From: Phialophora verrucosa
Taxonomy: Eukaryota; Ascomycota; Eurotiomycetes; Chaetothyriales; Herpotrichiellaceae
Reading direction: 5' to 3'
Length of the DNA stretch: 64,000 nucleotides
NCBI GenBank assembly: GCA_002099365.1
Contig: MSED01000007.1
Coordinates: 1,178,001-1,242,000 of the forward strand
Part shown: one piece after another, positions 43,436-55,292 of the stretch
How the letters are laid out: each line of letters opens with the position of its first letter
Position numbering within the stretch: the first letter of the stretch is position 1
Position numbers and translations under genes: made by a program
Notes under the pieces: model-generated
Seen by the model: the letters and a program-made list of their open reading frames with translations, nothing else
What the model was told of the DNA's origin: nothing
The model's database searches: none

Positions 43436-45325
43436 ATGCCGTTTCTTGCGGAGGAACGCTTTGAAATCCCGAATAAGGACATCTTGTCCTGGATCTTCGA
43501 TGAGCAGAAGTACGATGTGGATAAGCCGGTACCGGACACTCGCTGCTAAAGGGACTGCAGGCTGATATGACTTCAGATATACGTCGATGCAGCAAATCCA
43601 TCCAGGTCCAGCTCCTCGAGGCAAGCTCGAAAGACAATACCGGAGCTCATCGCTGGCTTCCGGGCTCACGGTGTGAAGCCAGGAGACTGTATCTGTGTTC
43701 ACTCGTTCAATGATGTGAGATGAGCCGGCCATCTATTTTGACTGGGAAGCACATGCTAAATATGAACAGATCTACTATCCTCTCTTGTTCTTGGCCATTA
43801 TTGGCTGTGGAGGTGTATTCGCTGGCACCAATCCCTCATACACTCGCTTCGAGCTGGTACACCACTTCAGGACGGCATGTGTCAACTTCGTCCTCACAGA
43901 GCCGGAGATGCTCGCCGATGTGAATGCTGCGGCAAGAGCGACTGTGATACCGGCGAGCAACATCTGGATCTTTGACACAAATCAGTCGGACATTCCAAGC
44001 GGTTTCAGTTCGTGGCGCAGCCTTCTTCAACATGGTCAAGAGGACTGGGTACGCTTCGATGACGAACAGCGGTCGAGAGCCACCCCTGCTGCCAGACTCT
44101 TCAGCAGTGGTATAACGGGCCTCCCGAAAGCCGCCTCGCTTTCTCATTACAACTTCGTCGCGCAACACACTCTGGTTCACGACGTGCGGCCATCGACTTT
44201 CACGGTGGGAGATCACTTTTCATTCCCGGTGGCGATGAAGCTTACTCACAAAGGAGAATCTAACGGTATCTAGATTGTTCGTCTGTGCTATCTTCCCATG
44301 TACCATGCCGCAATGGTGTCACTTACCCATGTCTCACCATTACGAGCCGACTTTCTCACCTACATTATGCGACGCTTTGAGCTGGAAAAGTTCCTATCCA
44401 ATATCGACAGACACCAGATCACTGAGCTGATCGTGGTGCCACCCGTCGCACTGGCTATCATCAAGCACCCCAACATTGGACAGTATTCTTTCACGAGTCT
44501 TAGATGGCTAGGCTGTGGTGCAGCTCCTCTTGCTCGGGAAAATCAACTGGCCCTCCAGCGCGTCGTAGGGCCCCAGACAGTGGTACACCAAGGTTGGGGC
44601 ATGACCGAGACGTGCGCGATCGCCACGCGCTTCTATCTGGATGAGGAGGATGATACGGGCAGCGTTGGACGCATGATTCCCAACCTGGATGTCAAGTGTG
44701 TGGAACCCATCTCCTCTTCCTTCCCGTTCTGTTCGATTGCTGCTGACACTGCGGATTGCATCATAGACTGATCGATGATGAGGGTCGCGACATCACCGCG
44801 TACGATACTGTCGGAGAACTGTGCATCAGAGGCCCAACCATCATCACCGGCTACTTCAATAACCCCGAGGCCACCGCTTCTTCGTTCACAGACGATGGCT
44901 ACTTTAAGACGGGAGATGTGATGTACTGTGCAAGGGAGACGAAAAAGTGGTATATCATCGATCGGAAGAAGGAACTGATCAAGGTCCGCGGGTTCCAGGT
45001 CGCCCCCGGGGAGATTGAAGCGGTGCTTCTGTCCCATCCCCAGGTACTGGATGCCGCTGTGATTGGCATCAAAGAGCCCTCTGATGTCGATGGTATCGAA
45101 CAACCCAGGGCGTATGTGGTGCGACGACCTGGACTGGCCGGACAAGCTGTGGACGAAACAGCGCTCAGAAGTTATTGTGGCACAAGGCTGGCAAAGTATA
45201 AGGACCTCACGGGTGGAGTGTACTTTATCGATTCCATGCCTAGAAATCCCAGTGGGAAGATATTGAAACGGGTGCTTCGAGAAATGGCCAAGGGGGCTGT
45301 CGGTGCCGAGGGCCCGAAGATTTAA
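43436..45325 (+). CDS. 4-coumarate-CoA ligase-like adenylating enzyme
   Basis: 548 residues in five exons: 43436-43528, 43577-43714, 43770-44204, 44274-44695 and 44767-45325. The GT-AG introns are 48, 55, 69 and 71 nt and the frame holds throughout. It adenylates a carboxylic acid and transfers it to CoA. Motifs: P-loop LFSSGITGLPKAASLSHYNF (near residue 187; the usual SGTTG is SGITG), LPMYHAAM, GWGMTETC, GELCIRGPTIITGYF, DGYFKTGDV, the hinge IDRKKELIKVRGFQVAP, and the catalytic lysine in NPSGKILKR. The end GPKI is a weak fit to a peroxisomal PTS1 signal. An in-frame ATG at 43376 would add 20 residues; MPFLAEERFEIPN matches the family start better. Beside an esterase, transporter and regulator, so a hydroxycinnamate or benzoate substrate is plausible. 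Confidence 0.92.
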
Positions 45326-46308
45326 AATGTTGAAGACTCAGAGAATTACAGAAATTCTGGGGAAGAGAACAAGGGGTCAAACGACAGCCTTGGATATGAG
45401 CGGCTTTTCGGCGATAAAGCTGATGTTATTATGTATTGAATGCATTCCTGGGGCCCAAGGGAACTCACCCTGTGAATTGGCCAATGATTTGTGTCTCGCG
45501 CCAACTGGCCATGATGGCCGGTGAAATGCGTGCGTGTCTTTTCGATAGACTTCGAGGCCGGGCCCCATCCGGCGGACACGCGGCTGTGACACCCGTCGAC
45601 ATGGGCGTCCACAGAGCTCGCTCGAAACAGGCGTGGTATATCTTACACACAGGAGATATGTTGTTCGTTTCCGTATTCTGTGTTGGGGGGGGGGGGGTGG
45701 GAGTCCAACGACAAGTGTTTTCGCATGGCACAAAGTAATCGTCGGTGGAAAGAGTGCGTCTAATGCCTACAGATATTACAAACCCCCCAGTAAGCCTCTT
45801 CAATGGTTGAGGCAGCAGGTGAGCCGAGGGTGAGCACATCCTCGAGCCGTGTCTCAGCCCTTTGGGCTTGCAGGAAAGCCGTTGCGTACATGCGCCGTCG
45901 TGGATGTTTCAGCCCTTAGACTGTGACTACTGTAGGCGTCTGTCTGGAGACGGCGCATCATCTGCCACGAACACAGCATGTAGTACGGACCTGCGTTCGG
46001 TGGAAAGCGAAGGATTTCCGAGATAGAAAGTCAAAGTCTGCACGAAGAACATGTTCTCGCATTTCTGGCTCACTGATGCTATATCCAGTCGTTGGTACAG
46101 ATATGTAGTAGACATTGCCATTCCACGTCTAGGCAGGGAGGGTATCAGAAACCATCAAAGCACAATTTCTTCCGTTTCTCAACGCCGGCGGCCATTCCGC
46201 AAGTGCCTGAATCTCAAATGGGTATCATGATGCTGTTCCATCAAAGGACGTGACTCAAGGTCAACATGGGCATAATCGACATCACCTCTCCACATCATTC
46301 GTTTTCGT
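45326..46308. other. Convergent intergenic region with G-run
   Basis: About 1 kb between the 3' ends of the CoA ligase and the Vps62-like gene. It contains an uninterrupted run of about twelve G near 45685. No gene was recognised. Confidence 0.5.
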
Positions 46309-48379
46309 CTATAAATCGCCATCTCCCTCATCCCCTTCAGGATTGGCATGTGGTAGGCGCCCGAACTTGTCTCCGCTCCCCAACCAATTCTTGATCACGC
46401 ATGGAGAAGAGTCCGACCCTTGGCAGATCTTCTTTCTCCCCAGACGCTTGAACTTGGGTCCCAGGGGGCCATTGACATAGTGATATTGACCTGCGAATCG
46501 GTACTGACGTTTATCACCCAGGGGGTAAAATTTGTCACCCCAATGTCCCGCGAAATCGAACCACCCGATGGGTGCGTTAGGCGTGAGGTTTGACGATCGT
46601 AGCGTGTCATTCTTGAAGTCATAGGTATACGCATGGGAGTTCAATGCTGGGTCCCATAGCGGGCCACGATCAGTCAAGTCGTGAAGGATACCCCAGGGCA
46701 AGACATATGGATGTGTTCCGGGCAATGCATACATGGCGTGAGTCCCGTAGGCCGAGTATATCACGGGCCGCTTGCCGAGTTTCTCGACAGCATCGTAGCT
46801 GTAGGCCGAGCCAAAGTTGTGCTCGCTGAAGAAGACGGCTTTTGGCTCACCGTGCTGGAAACGAATGGCCGTGTGCTCCCAGTCGCCCACGTGGTTGCCG
46901 AAACGGACGTTGAGGACGACGTTCCCCAAGTTGAAGCTGTAAAAGAAGAACCAAAAGGCGTCGACGATGCCATGGCCCTTGTTCACGGTGACAAGAACTG
47001 CAGGCGCATCGCTTCGGCCGCCTCGAAGCCTGTCCGGCGGCGCGTGGGCTTTTGGAGGAGGGATGGACCGCTTCAACTCATGGTGCGGATGGCGTGCGGA
47101 CGTGCTCTTCTTTGGTTGGTTCGAAGCCGTCATTTGAAAATCGTCATTTTGGTCGAAGCCATCGAGGTCCGGCGCGAACCATTCTTTCACGTCAGCCAAT
47201 GCATCCTTCACACCCTGGAGATATGTCCTTCCTGGTTTGTGGACCCAGCCGTCGTTGTCGTCAAACTGGTCATCTGGACTTGTTGGTCCCCTTGGTATGT
47301 TTTTTTCTCCCTCCAACCATTCCGGCCGTTCCTCCACGTTGTCGTTGCTGGTCAGGTACACCCAGTGGCCACGCTGCCACTGGTTCAGTTCGTCGAGATC
47401 CTGCAGAGTCGGGTGCTGCTGTTCAGACTGTACGGGAGTGTAGTTCAAGGTGGGTGTAATGTGGTAGAGGTGTTCGGCAATATCGCAAGGCCAGAACTGT
47501 TCCTGAGAATAGAGGTGAACGAGAGGGGCATACTCCATAACGTAGTCCGGAATCTCCCTCAACACACGTTCATCGGCGGTCCAGTCCTCGGGTCTATCAT
47601 TACCCTCTGTCCAAGCGTTTTGCCAGTCCCAATGAGGGCTTTGGTCCACCAGATTGTGTTTGAGGCTCGTCTTGGGACGATGACCAAACCTGTCCTTCTC
47701 CGATATGAGGTGCATGTGAAGCCCGCCACAGACCCCGAGCCAGCGACAGCACTTCCGGTCGAGCCAATACCGGGAGGTCGCAATCCAGCCGGCCTCTTCC
47801 CGATCTTCATCTTGCCAGATGAATGCTTCTGGATGTGTGGCCTTCAAGATGCTGTTTGTACACATGTAAAATATGATGGTCGACAGCACACCAATGGTGG
47901 CCTTTGTCTTGACCTGGCCCATCGGCTCTGCTCCCTCCAAGGCCGTGCCGCTCACCGAATCATGTGGGGTAATGCTTTCTGCAACCTCCCCTGTGGTGGG
48001 CTCGACGACAGTGAGCGGAGAGGGACCAGAGTCGAGCGGTAAATCTAACGGCGCCTGCGCGGTGGAGGAAAGGTGGTCGTGTGCTGGACTGGCCAGAGTC
48101 ACAGAGGAGACGGTGGGAAGCACAGAGGGCTCGATCGAGTGTGCATATAAAAAAGGCTGGGTAAGCGGCGGTTGGCTGCCATGATGGAACCCACAAGCTA
48201 AGGCCACTGTACATCAGAGCGAACGCCGAAAGGATTAGCCAGATCGTCACGAGGGAGGCAAGATGACAACAAACGAAGGGATGTGATTTGACAAAAGCTT
48301 CAAGCACCACGCGGATGTTACGGTCAGGGCGGCAGCCCGGCCGAACAAGGCTCGGAAATGGCAACGCTGGTGACTGCAT
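46309..48379 (-). CDS. Vps62-family protein
   Basis: About 654 residues. The second exon (46309-48088) carries the Vps62 domain: DAFWFFFYSFNLGN, VGDWEHTAIRF, AVFFSEHNFGSAYSYDAVEK, RPVIYSAYGTHAMYAL, DRGPLWDPALNSHAY, IGWFDFAGHWGDKFYP. Yeast Vps62 is needed for cytoplasm-to-vacuole traffic, mechanism unknown. The long frame of exon 2 opens only at GTG. A first exon at 48195-48379 supplies an ATG and a membrane anchor (SLVTIWLILSAFALMYSG), so the protein is probably a single-pass type II membrane protein. The 106-nt intron (48089-48194, GTGGGT...GGCCAG) is my best frame-preserving choice, not certain. Confidence 0.85.
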
Positions 48380-49514
48380 TGAGGAAACAGGGCTTATGTG
48401 AGGGGAGGGCCATGCATAGCAGCGGGATACATTGACTAGGAGGCATTAAATGCAGGGCTCAAAGCTTCGACGGGTCCGCCGTAAGCCTCCAGCGAGCGCA
48501 ATCCCATGGGCTGGGAGAAATGTATAACGACGCGACATTCCGCCGACATCCGTCCAAAATGTGTAATACATGCGGCACAAACAGGCAATGAGGAGACTGA
48601 CGTACTCTTCCGACTCAGACTTCCGGCACCTGATTGGCTAAGTGGCACCAGAAGCTGACTGATTGTCCGAACTCCGGGTTATGCTGTCTTTGTTGGCTAT
48701 CGTGGCTATCTTATCGGGGTCTTGGTGATGAGGGGAGCGGCTGCCGAGTCATGCTGCAGTTGCTGAATGATGACTGAAGCTTGACGCACACGCGAGGCGT
48801 TTCACATGTGCTGAAAACAACTGGTCAGTGATGACTAGGAGAGAGATGGAAGGATGAGAGTTGGAATTGTGAGGATGGGGAATGATGGCATCGACTTGGG
48901 CGTTTCCAGCTTTGCGAGTCTTGCCCCTCGTGACTTTGACGAGAGTGACACCTCGATCCGTAACTTGGGGCACGTCGGACTGGATCAAGGTGGTAGAAGC
49001 CCGGGCGCTAGGCTTGCTTTAGACGAGACCCCGTCACTTTGGCTTCACTGGGCGTGACTGACCTTGGCGGGCCGCAATCGGGGCTTTGGAGCGCCAGCGA
49101 ACCAATCCGCCGGCCGTGGTTCGGCACCTTCCCAGGCAGCTGATCTTGACTTGTTTTACAAGTATGTACTCGTATCGCTTGCAGACGTGGCTGTTTCACT
49201 CCAGCTGTCGACCTGACGCCAGTGATGTGATTCCTTGTTCAGACCGACTTTCCATAGTGGTGCTGCCAATAAAATTCACAGCCCCTAACACGTTGAAGCG
49301 ACCACTTGCATAGTATACCGCGCCCCAGACAGCTGCAAGGTGTGCCATTTATCGATAGTTAAGCAAGGGTTGCCGTGGGCCGCCCTGGAAATGAAGCCCA
49401 CAATCAATGTTGTCATTTGAAAATCGGTTTCTACACGTGACTCCCACTCCCCGTAACAGATATTCTTGCCGACCACTCATCATCGATGATCGAAGGAAAC
49501 TCCCCTTCGCCAAA
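48380..49514. other. Divergent intergenic region
   Basis: 1.1 kb upstream of both the Vps62-like gene (minus) and the TFIIIC subunit gene (plus). No gene was recognised. Confidence 0.5.
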
Positions 49515-50507
49515 ATGGAGCAGCCAGAGGTTGACAGCGAGGACGAGTATGAGTACGAGTACGATGAAAATGAGACAGAGGTACGGTTTGCACTGAACCG
49601 CTGCGTGTTCATTGCCTCGTCTGATTGATTTTTCCTTACATGCTTGGGACAGACATTCTACGTGGACATTGATCTCTCATCTCTCAATCCCGGAATCAGA
49701 CCCAATGACGGCACCACCAGCATACCCAAGACGGTGACTCCCGCAAAAAGAAAGATCGATGGCATTCCTACCCATGCATCCAACCCAGACGAACCTAGTC
49801 CGGATAATGCAGGTCAACCAACGGAAGAAGCCCGTGTCACGCCCATGCAGGAACCGCAAGATACTCCCTCCCGCGTTGCAGAAAGTGACCAGGACGAATT
49901 CCAACCCTTCGAGTCACGTGTGCAGATTCTCGAGCTGGAGTCGGTCAATCCCATTATCTCCTACCAGGGTGAAGTGTTTAGCTGCGTGTGGAGTGACATG
50001 GTGGGCACGAACATGTTCTTCACTCACCCTGAGAGAACTGATGCTGCTGGAGCTTTGCGATCGACAGATGACTACAATCTGACTGGCATGTCACGAATCA
50101 AACTCGTTGGCCATCGAGCCAAAATAACCAAGAGACCAGCCGAATCTATGGAGACAGAGGCTAACGTGGAAGACCGACACCCGCTGGAAGGCAATAGCGC
50201 CTCGAGTAGTCAAAGCACCGACGATCGGATCAGAGAGAAGCAAGCTTCATTCTTGGAGAGGCTCATGGAAATCAACGGACGACGTAGGGGAACAGATGTC
50301 GTCCAATCACCCATAAACCAAGAAATGCCGTCAGCCGACCAGGAAAAATCCCACGAGCTCCAGGAGGTACAGGCCTTGGAAGAGAACGCAGATGCTCTCG
50401 TGAGACCGCACGAGGTCCATTCTCAATCTGATCAAAACAGCCCGGAGTCGACGCGGACTCCTCACAGGGCCGATAAGCCTCATGCACAGGCTAATGAGAA
50501 TATGTGA
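49515..50507 (+). CDS. TFIIIC small subunit (tau55/Sfc7-like, TFIIIC_sub6 domain)
   Basis: 306 residues in two exons: 49515-49580 and 49653-50507, with a 72-nt GT-AG intron at a codon boundary. The start is highly acidic (MEQPEVDSEDEYEYEYDENE). The splice joins it to TFYVDIDLSS, the opening strand of the TFIIIC_sub6 fold. The second half of the domain, after a linker, is VQILELESVNPIISYQGEVF, CVWSDMVGTNMFFTH and IKLVGHRAKI. This subunit belongs to the Pol III initiation factor TFIIIC that binds box A/box B of tRNA genes. The C-terminal 130 residues are polar and unstructured. Confidence 0.87.
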
Positions 50508-53029
50508 CATGACACAAACCAATGATAACCCGCAATATTTTGTTGCCGTTGCCGTTGCTAGAGCTCCTGGGCTCTCGAGTGAATTAAGGATGAGTATAAA
50601 TGACAACCCAGAAGTAAACCCTCCAAAAACAAGACTCCTCTATCGCAATGCAGCTACCAGTGACATACTGAAATCCGAAACGCCATGCTCTAAGTCAAGG
50701 TTCAGCGGCTTTGTTTTTCGCGAGTCCAGTGAACTGGCGATGGCGGAGGTGGAGGAGGGTGGTGCTCGGGGTATTGTCGTCGATCAGAGGACGACGCAAA
50801 TTTGGGCCGTGGAGATGCTTCGAACGCTTTGTGCATATCTCGGGTTGAGGTCTCCGAGGCGAGCACCGTCGAGCGGTAGGAGATGCGTTGCATGATGTCT
50901 GTTGGAATGAAGTGCTCGGATAAACGTAGACTTCAACGGTCCTTGACTGTTGGGGAAATCAGTATCAAATCCGTCAACCGAATATTAGGCCATGATCTAC
51001 TCACACCAAGGGCGGGGACTTTTCAGTTGCTGGCGATGATCGGCAGTTGCTGCAGTGAGGAGTACAAGGTCAAGGACAAGGCTGGCAGATACGTCGAGTT
51101 GAAACAGAATTCTTGTGAAAAAGTACGATCGGCTGATGGAAGGAGGCTACTTATGACTGTGAGAAAGAGCAATGGTGGGAAAAGGAGATCCTCAGGGAGT
51201 TGGAAGAGCTGGCGTTTCGAGGGAGCCTGGGTATCAAATACCCCTTCGCCAACAGAGTGGGAGTCCTGGCAAATGTCGTTCAAAAAAATCTGGCGGTGAA
51301 AAGGCGACGTGGGATTCGCCTTTCAAATGAATCCGACCGGACTGGCCCTTGCCAAACCCCCAACACGCCAGACGTTTCCCCGGAGCGCCACGAGGCACGG
51401 CGCGCCTGGGAGAGCAAATGGGACTGTTTCCAGTCTAGCCCGATTTCATCAAAGCCACTTGGACATCGTCGAATCCATTCCTGCTTTCTTTTACTCTGGG
51501 GCCTTAACTTTTTTCCCTGGCATTTGACTCGTGTGTAATTTGGGCCTGAGACATGCTTGAGTGGTATGCGTTGGTGGAATTTGTGAGTGAGCCGATTGAT
51601 CGCCCTGCCTGTGCAGTGTGACTGGGCAATCGTCGACTGAGCGAGGTTGACGTGCACCCGATCGATTGAAAGGATCGAGAATGTGTCCCCCATATTTCGC
51701 TAGGAGAGTGGGTTGTCATCCCCCATTGCGACCGAGCCATCGGAGCTCTAACCCCCCCGGGAGCTTCGTAACCTGATAACTACGAGTAGTAGCAGCACCA
51801 TGGTTTCGGTACTCGCAGCGCTATTGGAGCTCACTCCGTATGGGTATATCCATCCTACCCCCATGTTATCCGAAAAGCAGAGGTTACCGAAGCCCGTCCG
51901 GCATTTCAGGTTTTCGATTTCTCCCATACCCCTGTCCCGGGATGCGGGAAGGTAAATGGAGCGGGCTTTGGATGCCGCCGTTGGTTACGCGGAATGCACC
52001 CGGAACCAGAGTTATGGGGCACCCGCGCAACGCCTCCACAGCGGCCCTTGCTATAGCGGACGGCACGGAGACGGGGATCGCGCTTGAGCCAGGCGTGGCT
52101 GTCAACACGTAGTTGGCTGTTCCTTCAAGCGAGCTGCGACACTCCCACGGAACACAGTCGACTCGGCTGCAGAGGATTCCCTGCATCGAAACAATGAGGA
52201 GTAGATGAATTGCTGCCCAACTTACCTTGTACAGGCCAAGCTGAACACGAATGGAAATAATGGAAGCCGCCTGAACATGTTGGCCATGGAAGGGCGATGC
52301 AATCACAAGAGGGAGGTGGTTCAAGCGAATAAGCCCTTGCGTTGTCATGAAGTACGGGACGTGCATCCCTGCCCTAGAGTCTGGGGCACCGCTACTGTAC
52401 TCGTATTGCCTCGACGCTCGCCGCCATTTACCTTGTATGACTGACGGATGCAGAATGATGACGCTGTGCTTGCACGAGCAATCTGTTAAACCGTCTGTGC
52501 GACGTGTCTACCTTCGTCCCGCTTGGGTGCCTCAGGAATGTACACAGTACTACCCCGTACATAGCCTAGCCTCAGGCGATGATTTCCTGCTTTTGGAAGC
52601 CATGGGAGTGGTTACTCGGGCTGGAATTTTGTGCAGCTTCACTGGTTTGAGGCGAGTGTAAGAGCCTCAGGCTCAAGGCTGCAAGTTCTTCGCTAGCCAA
52701 AAAATACTCTACCGTAATTACTTCTGCGGCGGACATGAGCCAACTAGCAGTTACGCCTCACGCCCATCTCCGGAGATGATCGACCATGCAGTAAAGCTTC
52801 GCTGAGCACAAGCGGTGCGCATCTGCAAAACTGAGAGGGAAAAAAATTAAGAAAGTCAGCAGTGAGTGATCCATAGCGCACCAAGATCACAACAACATAT
52901 TAGACTCGTCTCTGTCGAGTGACTCCCTCATTTGGCCTTCAGTCCACGTTGACATTGAAGTCCGGGATCTTTCTCGTCCCGCGCATCAATTTTTCTACCT
53001 TTGGACAGACTACATTTGTGATATCCAGG
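50508..53029. other. Long gene-poor stretch
   Basis: 2.5 kb. Apart from a possible decayed coding segment at 51040-51305 I see no gene. A 63-codon ATG frame on the minus strand (50702-50893) has a Pro-rich end and no family match. Confidence 0.5.
51040..51305 (+). pseudogene. Possible decayed coding segment, family unknown
   Basis: The plus strand reads like protein in successive frames: EYKVKDKAGRYVELKQNSCE, then in the next frame KYDRLMEGGY, then in the third YDCEKEQWWEKEILRELEEL followed by AFRGSLGIKYPFANRVGVLA. Each frame change falls at a short homopolymer (AAAAA near 51119, TT near 51152), so single-base insertions would explain it. Alternatively a 41-nt GT-AG intron starting at the AAAAA-GTACG junction joins the first and third pieces directly. 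I do not recognise the protein. Charged, aromatic-rich sequence without stops makes chance less likely, but this is tentative. Confidence 0.35.
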
Positions 53030-54862
53030 ATGGACGGGCATGTCATTGGCGTGCTGGGCGGTGGCCAATTAGGTCGCATGCAGGTGGAAGCAGCCAACAG
53101 ACTGAATATCAAAGTCGCCGTCCTTGACAGCGAAAACGCACCGGCCAAACAGATCAACCTTGCGGCATCTGACAAGCACGTCACCGGTTCTTTCGCCAAG
53201 GCGTCCGACGTCAAGGAGCTGGCTGCTAATTGTGATGTGATCACATACGAGATCGAGCACGTCGACACCAAGGTCCTGGAGGAGCTGGAGGAACAAAGAC
53301 CACATGTGGAGGACACCACGTGGTCGAGAATCCAACCAAGCTGGCGGACAGTCCGGACGATCCAAGACAAATTCCTCCAGAAGCAGCACTATGCAAAACA
53401 CGGCATCCCCACAGCCAAGTGTATAGCGGTGGGTACCTCTCATCCCCAAGGTCTCAAAGACATCGCAGATCAGCTGGGATATCCCTTGATGCTAAAGTCT
53501 CGGACCGAAGCGTACGATGGAAGGGGCAATTATCCAGTCCAGTCAGTGAAAGACATTGAGCCTGCCCTTGCCGCTCTCAAAGATCGACCTCTGTACGCCG
53601 AGAAGTGGGCCAACTTCAAGATGGAGTTGGCGGTCATGGTGGTGAAGACTGCACAAGAAGATCACCTCGATAGCTGGGAGAAGAAGACCCTCGCATACCC
53701 GACGGTCGAAACAATCCACGAAGACAGTATATGCAAGTTGGTCTATGCTCCCGCCCGCGACGTCTCGAAACAGGTCGCGAAAGCAGCACAAGATCTCGCT
53801 CGAAAAGCTGTTTCCACTTTCCTTGGTACCGGCGTCTTTGGAGTCGAGTTGTTCCTGCTCGCCGATGACAGCCTGCTCGTCAATGAGATCGCGCCACGGC
53901 CACACAACTCTGGCCACTACACAATCGAAGCATGCCATATGTCACAGTACGAGGCGCAGATCCGCGCCATCCTTCCGGGTCTGGCATCAAGGATACCCCC
54001 CGGAGCGACAGAATTGACGGTGAAAGCGGCCATGATGTTGAATATACTTGGCGGGCCGCAACCGGATTCCCATCTACTGGTCGCCCAAGCGGCACTTGAT
54101 ATCCCAGGAGCGAAAATTCACCTCTACGGCAAAGGTGATGGTCGACCCGGACGGAAAATGGGTCATATCACAATCACGGGCTCGAGCATTTCAGAATGCG
54201 AAATCAAGATGCACCCTCTAATCCAGTGGGTTGATGCCGTGCGCGCGCACCGCAACGACAAATCTTCTTCCTCAGCCGCCTCCATTAGCGCAACGCAGGC
54301 AGAGCTTCTCAAAAAGAATCCCGCACCATCTCCTCGACCACTCATCGCGGTGTGCATGGGGTCCGACACCGACCTCGCCACGCTGCGTCCAGGCCTCACA
54401 CTGCTCGATACCATGGACATCCCCTATGAAGTCCACATTACCTCCGCGCACCGCACGCCGCAGTACATGCTCGACTTCGGTAAGAAGGCTGCTGCACGAG
54501 GGCTCAAAGCCATCATCGCGGCAGCCGGCGGCGCAGCACACCTTCCAGGCATGATGGCATCGGAAACTCCCGTGCCTGTAATCGGCGTCCCTGTGAAAGC
54601 TAGCTCGATGGACGGCCTGGACAGCTTGATGGCCATCGTGCAAATGCCGCGCGGCATTCCAGTCGCAACTGTAGGGATTGGGAACAGTGTCAACGCTGCG
54701 ATTCTGGCGGCGAGGATTGTGGGTAGTAGTGAGGAGAAGGCTAGGGATTGGGTGGCGGAGCATCTGAAGAAGATGGAGGAGGAGAATCTGGAGAAGGAGC
54801 AACGGCTCCAGAGCGAGGGGTGGAAGGTTTACAAGAAGGTGGATGATGGGAGGCACGTTTGA
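53030..54862 (+). CDS. ADE2: Phosphoribosylaminoimidazole carboxylase, bifunctional
   Basis: 610 residues, single exon. It makes CAIR from AIR in purine synthesis. The N-terminal PurK-like part is an ATP-grasp fold: VIGVLGGGQLGRMQ, YPLMLKSRTEAYDGRGN, LLVNEIAPRPHNSGHYTIEA. The C-terminal PurE-like mutase part starts near residue 440: CMGSDTDLATLRPGL, EVHITSAHRTP, IAAAGGAAHLPGM, VPVIGVPV. Fusion of the two is normal in fungi (yeast Ade2, 571 residues). The start is the ATG giving MDGHVIGVLGGG; the frame stays open upstream to a GTG, which was not used. Intact. Confidence 0.97.
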   Translation: MDGHVIGVLGGGQLGRMQVEAANRLNIKVAVLDSENAPAKQINLAASDKHVTGSFAKASDVKELAANCDVITYEIEHVDTKVLEELEEQRPHVEDTTWSRIQPSWRTVRTIQDKFLQKQHYAKHGIPTAKCIAVGTSHPQGLKDIADQLGYPLMLKSRTEAYDGRGNYPVQSVKDIEPALAALKDRPLYAEKWANFKMELAVMVVKTAQEDHLDSWEKKTLAYPTVETIHEDSICKLVYAPARDVSKQVAKAAQDLARKAVSTFLGTGVFGVELFLLADDSLLVNEIAPRPHNSGHYTIEACHMSQYEAQIRAILPGLASRIPPGATELTVKAAMMLNILGGPQPDSHLLVAQAALDIPGAKIHLYGKGDGRPGRKMGHITITGSSISECEIKMHPLIQWVDAVRAHRNDKSSSSAASISATQAELLKKNPAPSPRPLIAVCMGSDTDLATLRPGLTLLDTMDIPYEVHITSAHRTPQYMLDFGKKAAARGLKAIIAAAGGAAHLPGMMASETPVPVIGVPVKASSMDGLDSLMAIVQMPRGIPVATVGIGNSVNAAILAARIVGSSEEKARDWVAEHLKKMEEENLEKEQRLQSEGWKVYKKVDDGRHV

Positions 54863-55292
54863 GCGAGATGCACGTCTGGTCAAGCTGGCATCGGAGGACA
54901 CGTTGGAACACTGCGATATCCTTGCCTATGCCTATTGTGGGAGAAGCAATCGCGCCATTGCAATATCTGAATAAAAACATCATCCTCTACGTCCAGGATC
55001 CTCCGGTCAAGCCTTCACTGCTTCCCTCTCTGACTATTAACACAAGGTCATGGCTGTCTCAACTCATCAATCTTTGGCTCTTGTCTCCGACGCTGTGCCC
55101 TCCGATCGCATCTGGCGCTCCGACGCGGCGTGGCTGGTCGAGGACTTCTATGTGTGAAGCCTTTTGGACGCGGTATGTAACGTGTGGCGACTGTGCCAGC
55201 ATGGCATTGGGAAGTCGTTGCGCTGCTGGCCGCAGCCTGGCAAGTGTGTGTGCCTGGTTCCCTTCGGACGGCACCGTGATCGGCAGTATCGC
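54863..55292. other. Convergent intergenic region
   Basis: 430 bp between the 3' ends of ADE2 and the p14 gene. No gene was recognised. Confidence 0.5.

Noticed and set aside
24926..45325. Single secondary-metabolite cluster spanning the centre of the window
   Set aside because: No polyketide synthase, peptide synthetase, terpene cyclase or P450 is present, and GDH2 and the STIMATE-type gene are housekeeping; only 35.8-45.3 kb looks like an accessory group.
45680..45700. Poly-G run as a telomere-like or G-quadruplex element
   Set aside because: A single homopolymer, not a repeat of a telomeric unit; probably a simple-sequence tract.
46681..48042. 453-codon open frame on the plus strand
   Set aside because: Lies entirely antisense to the Vps62 gene, whose domain motifs are clear; the plus-strand translation is Val/Leu/Arg-rich without a family and is a codon-bias shadow.
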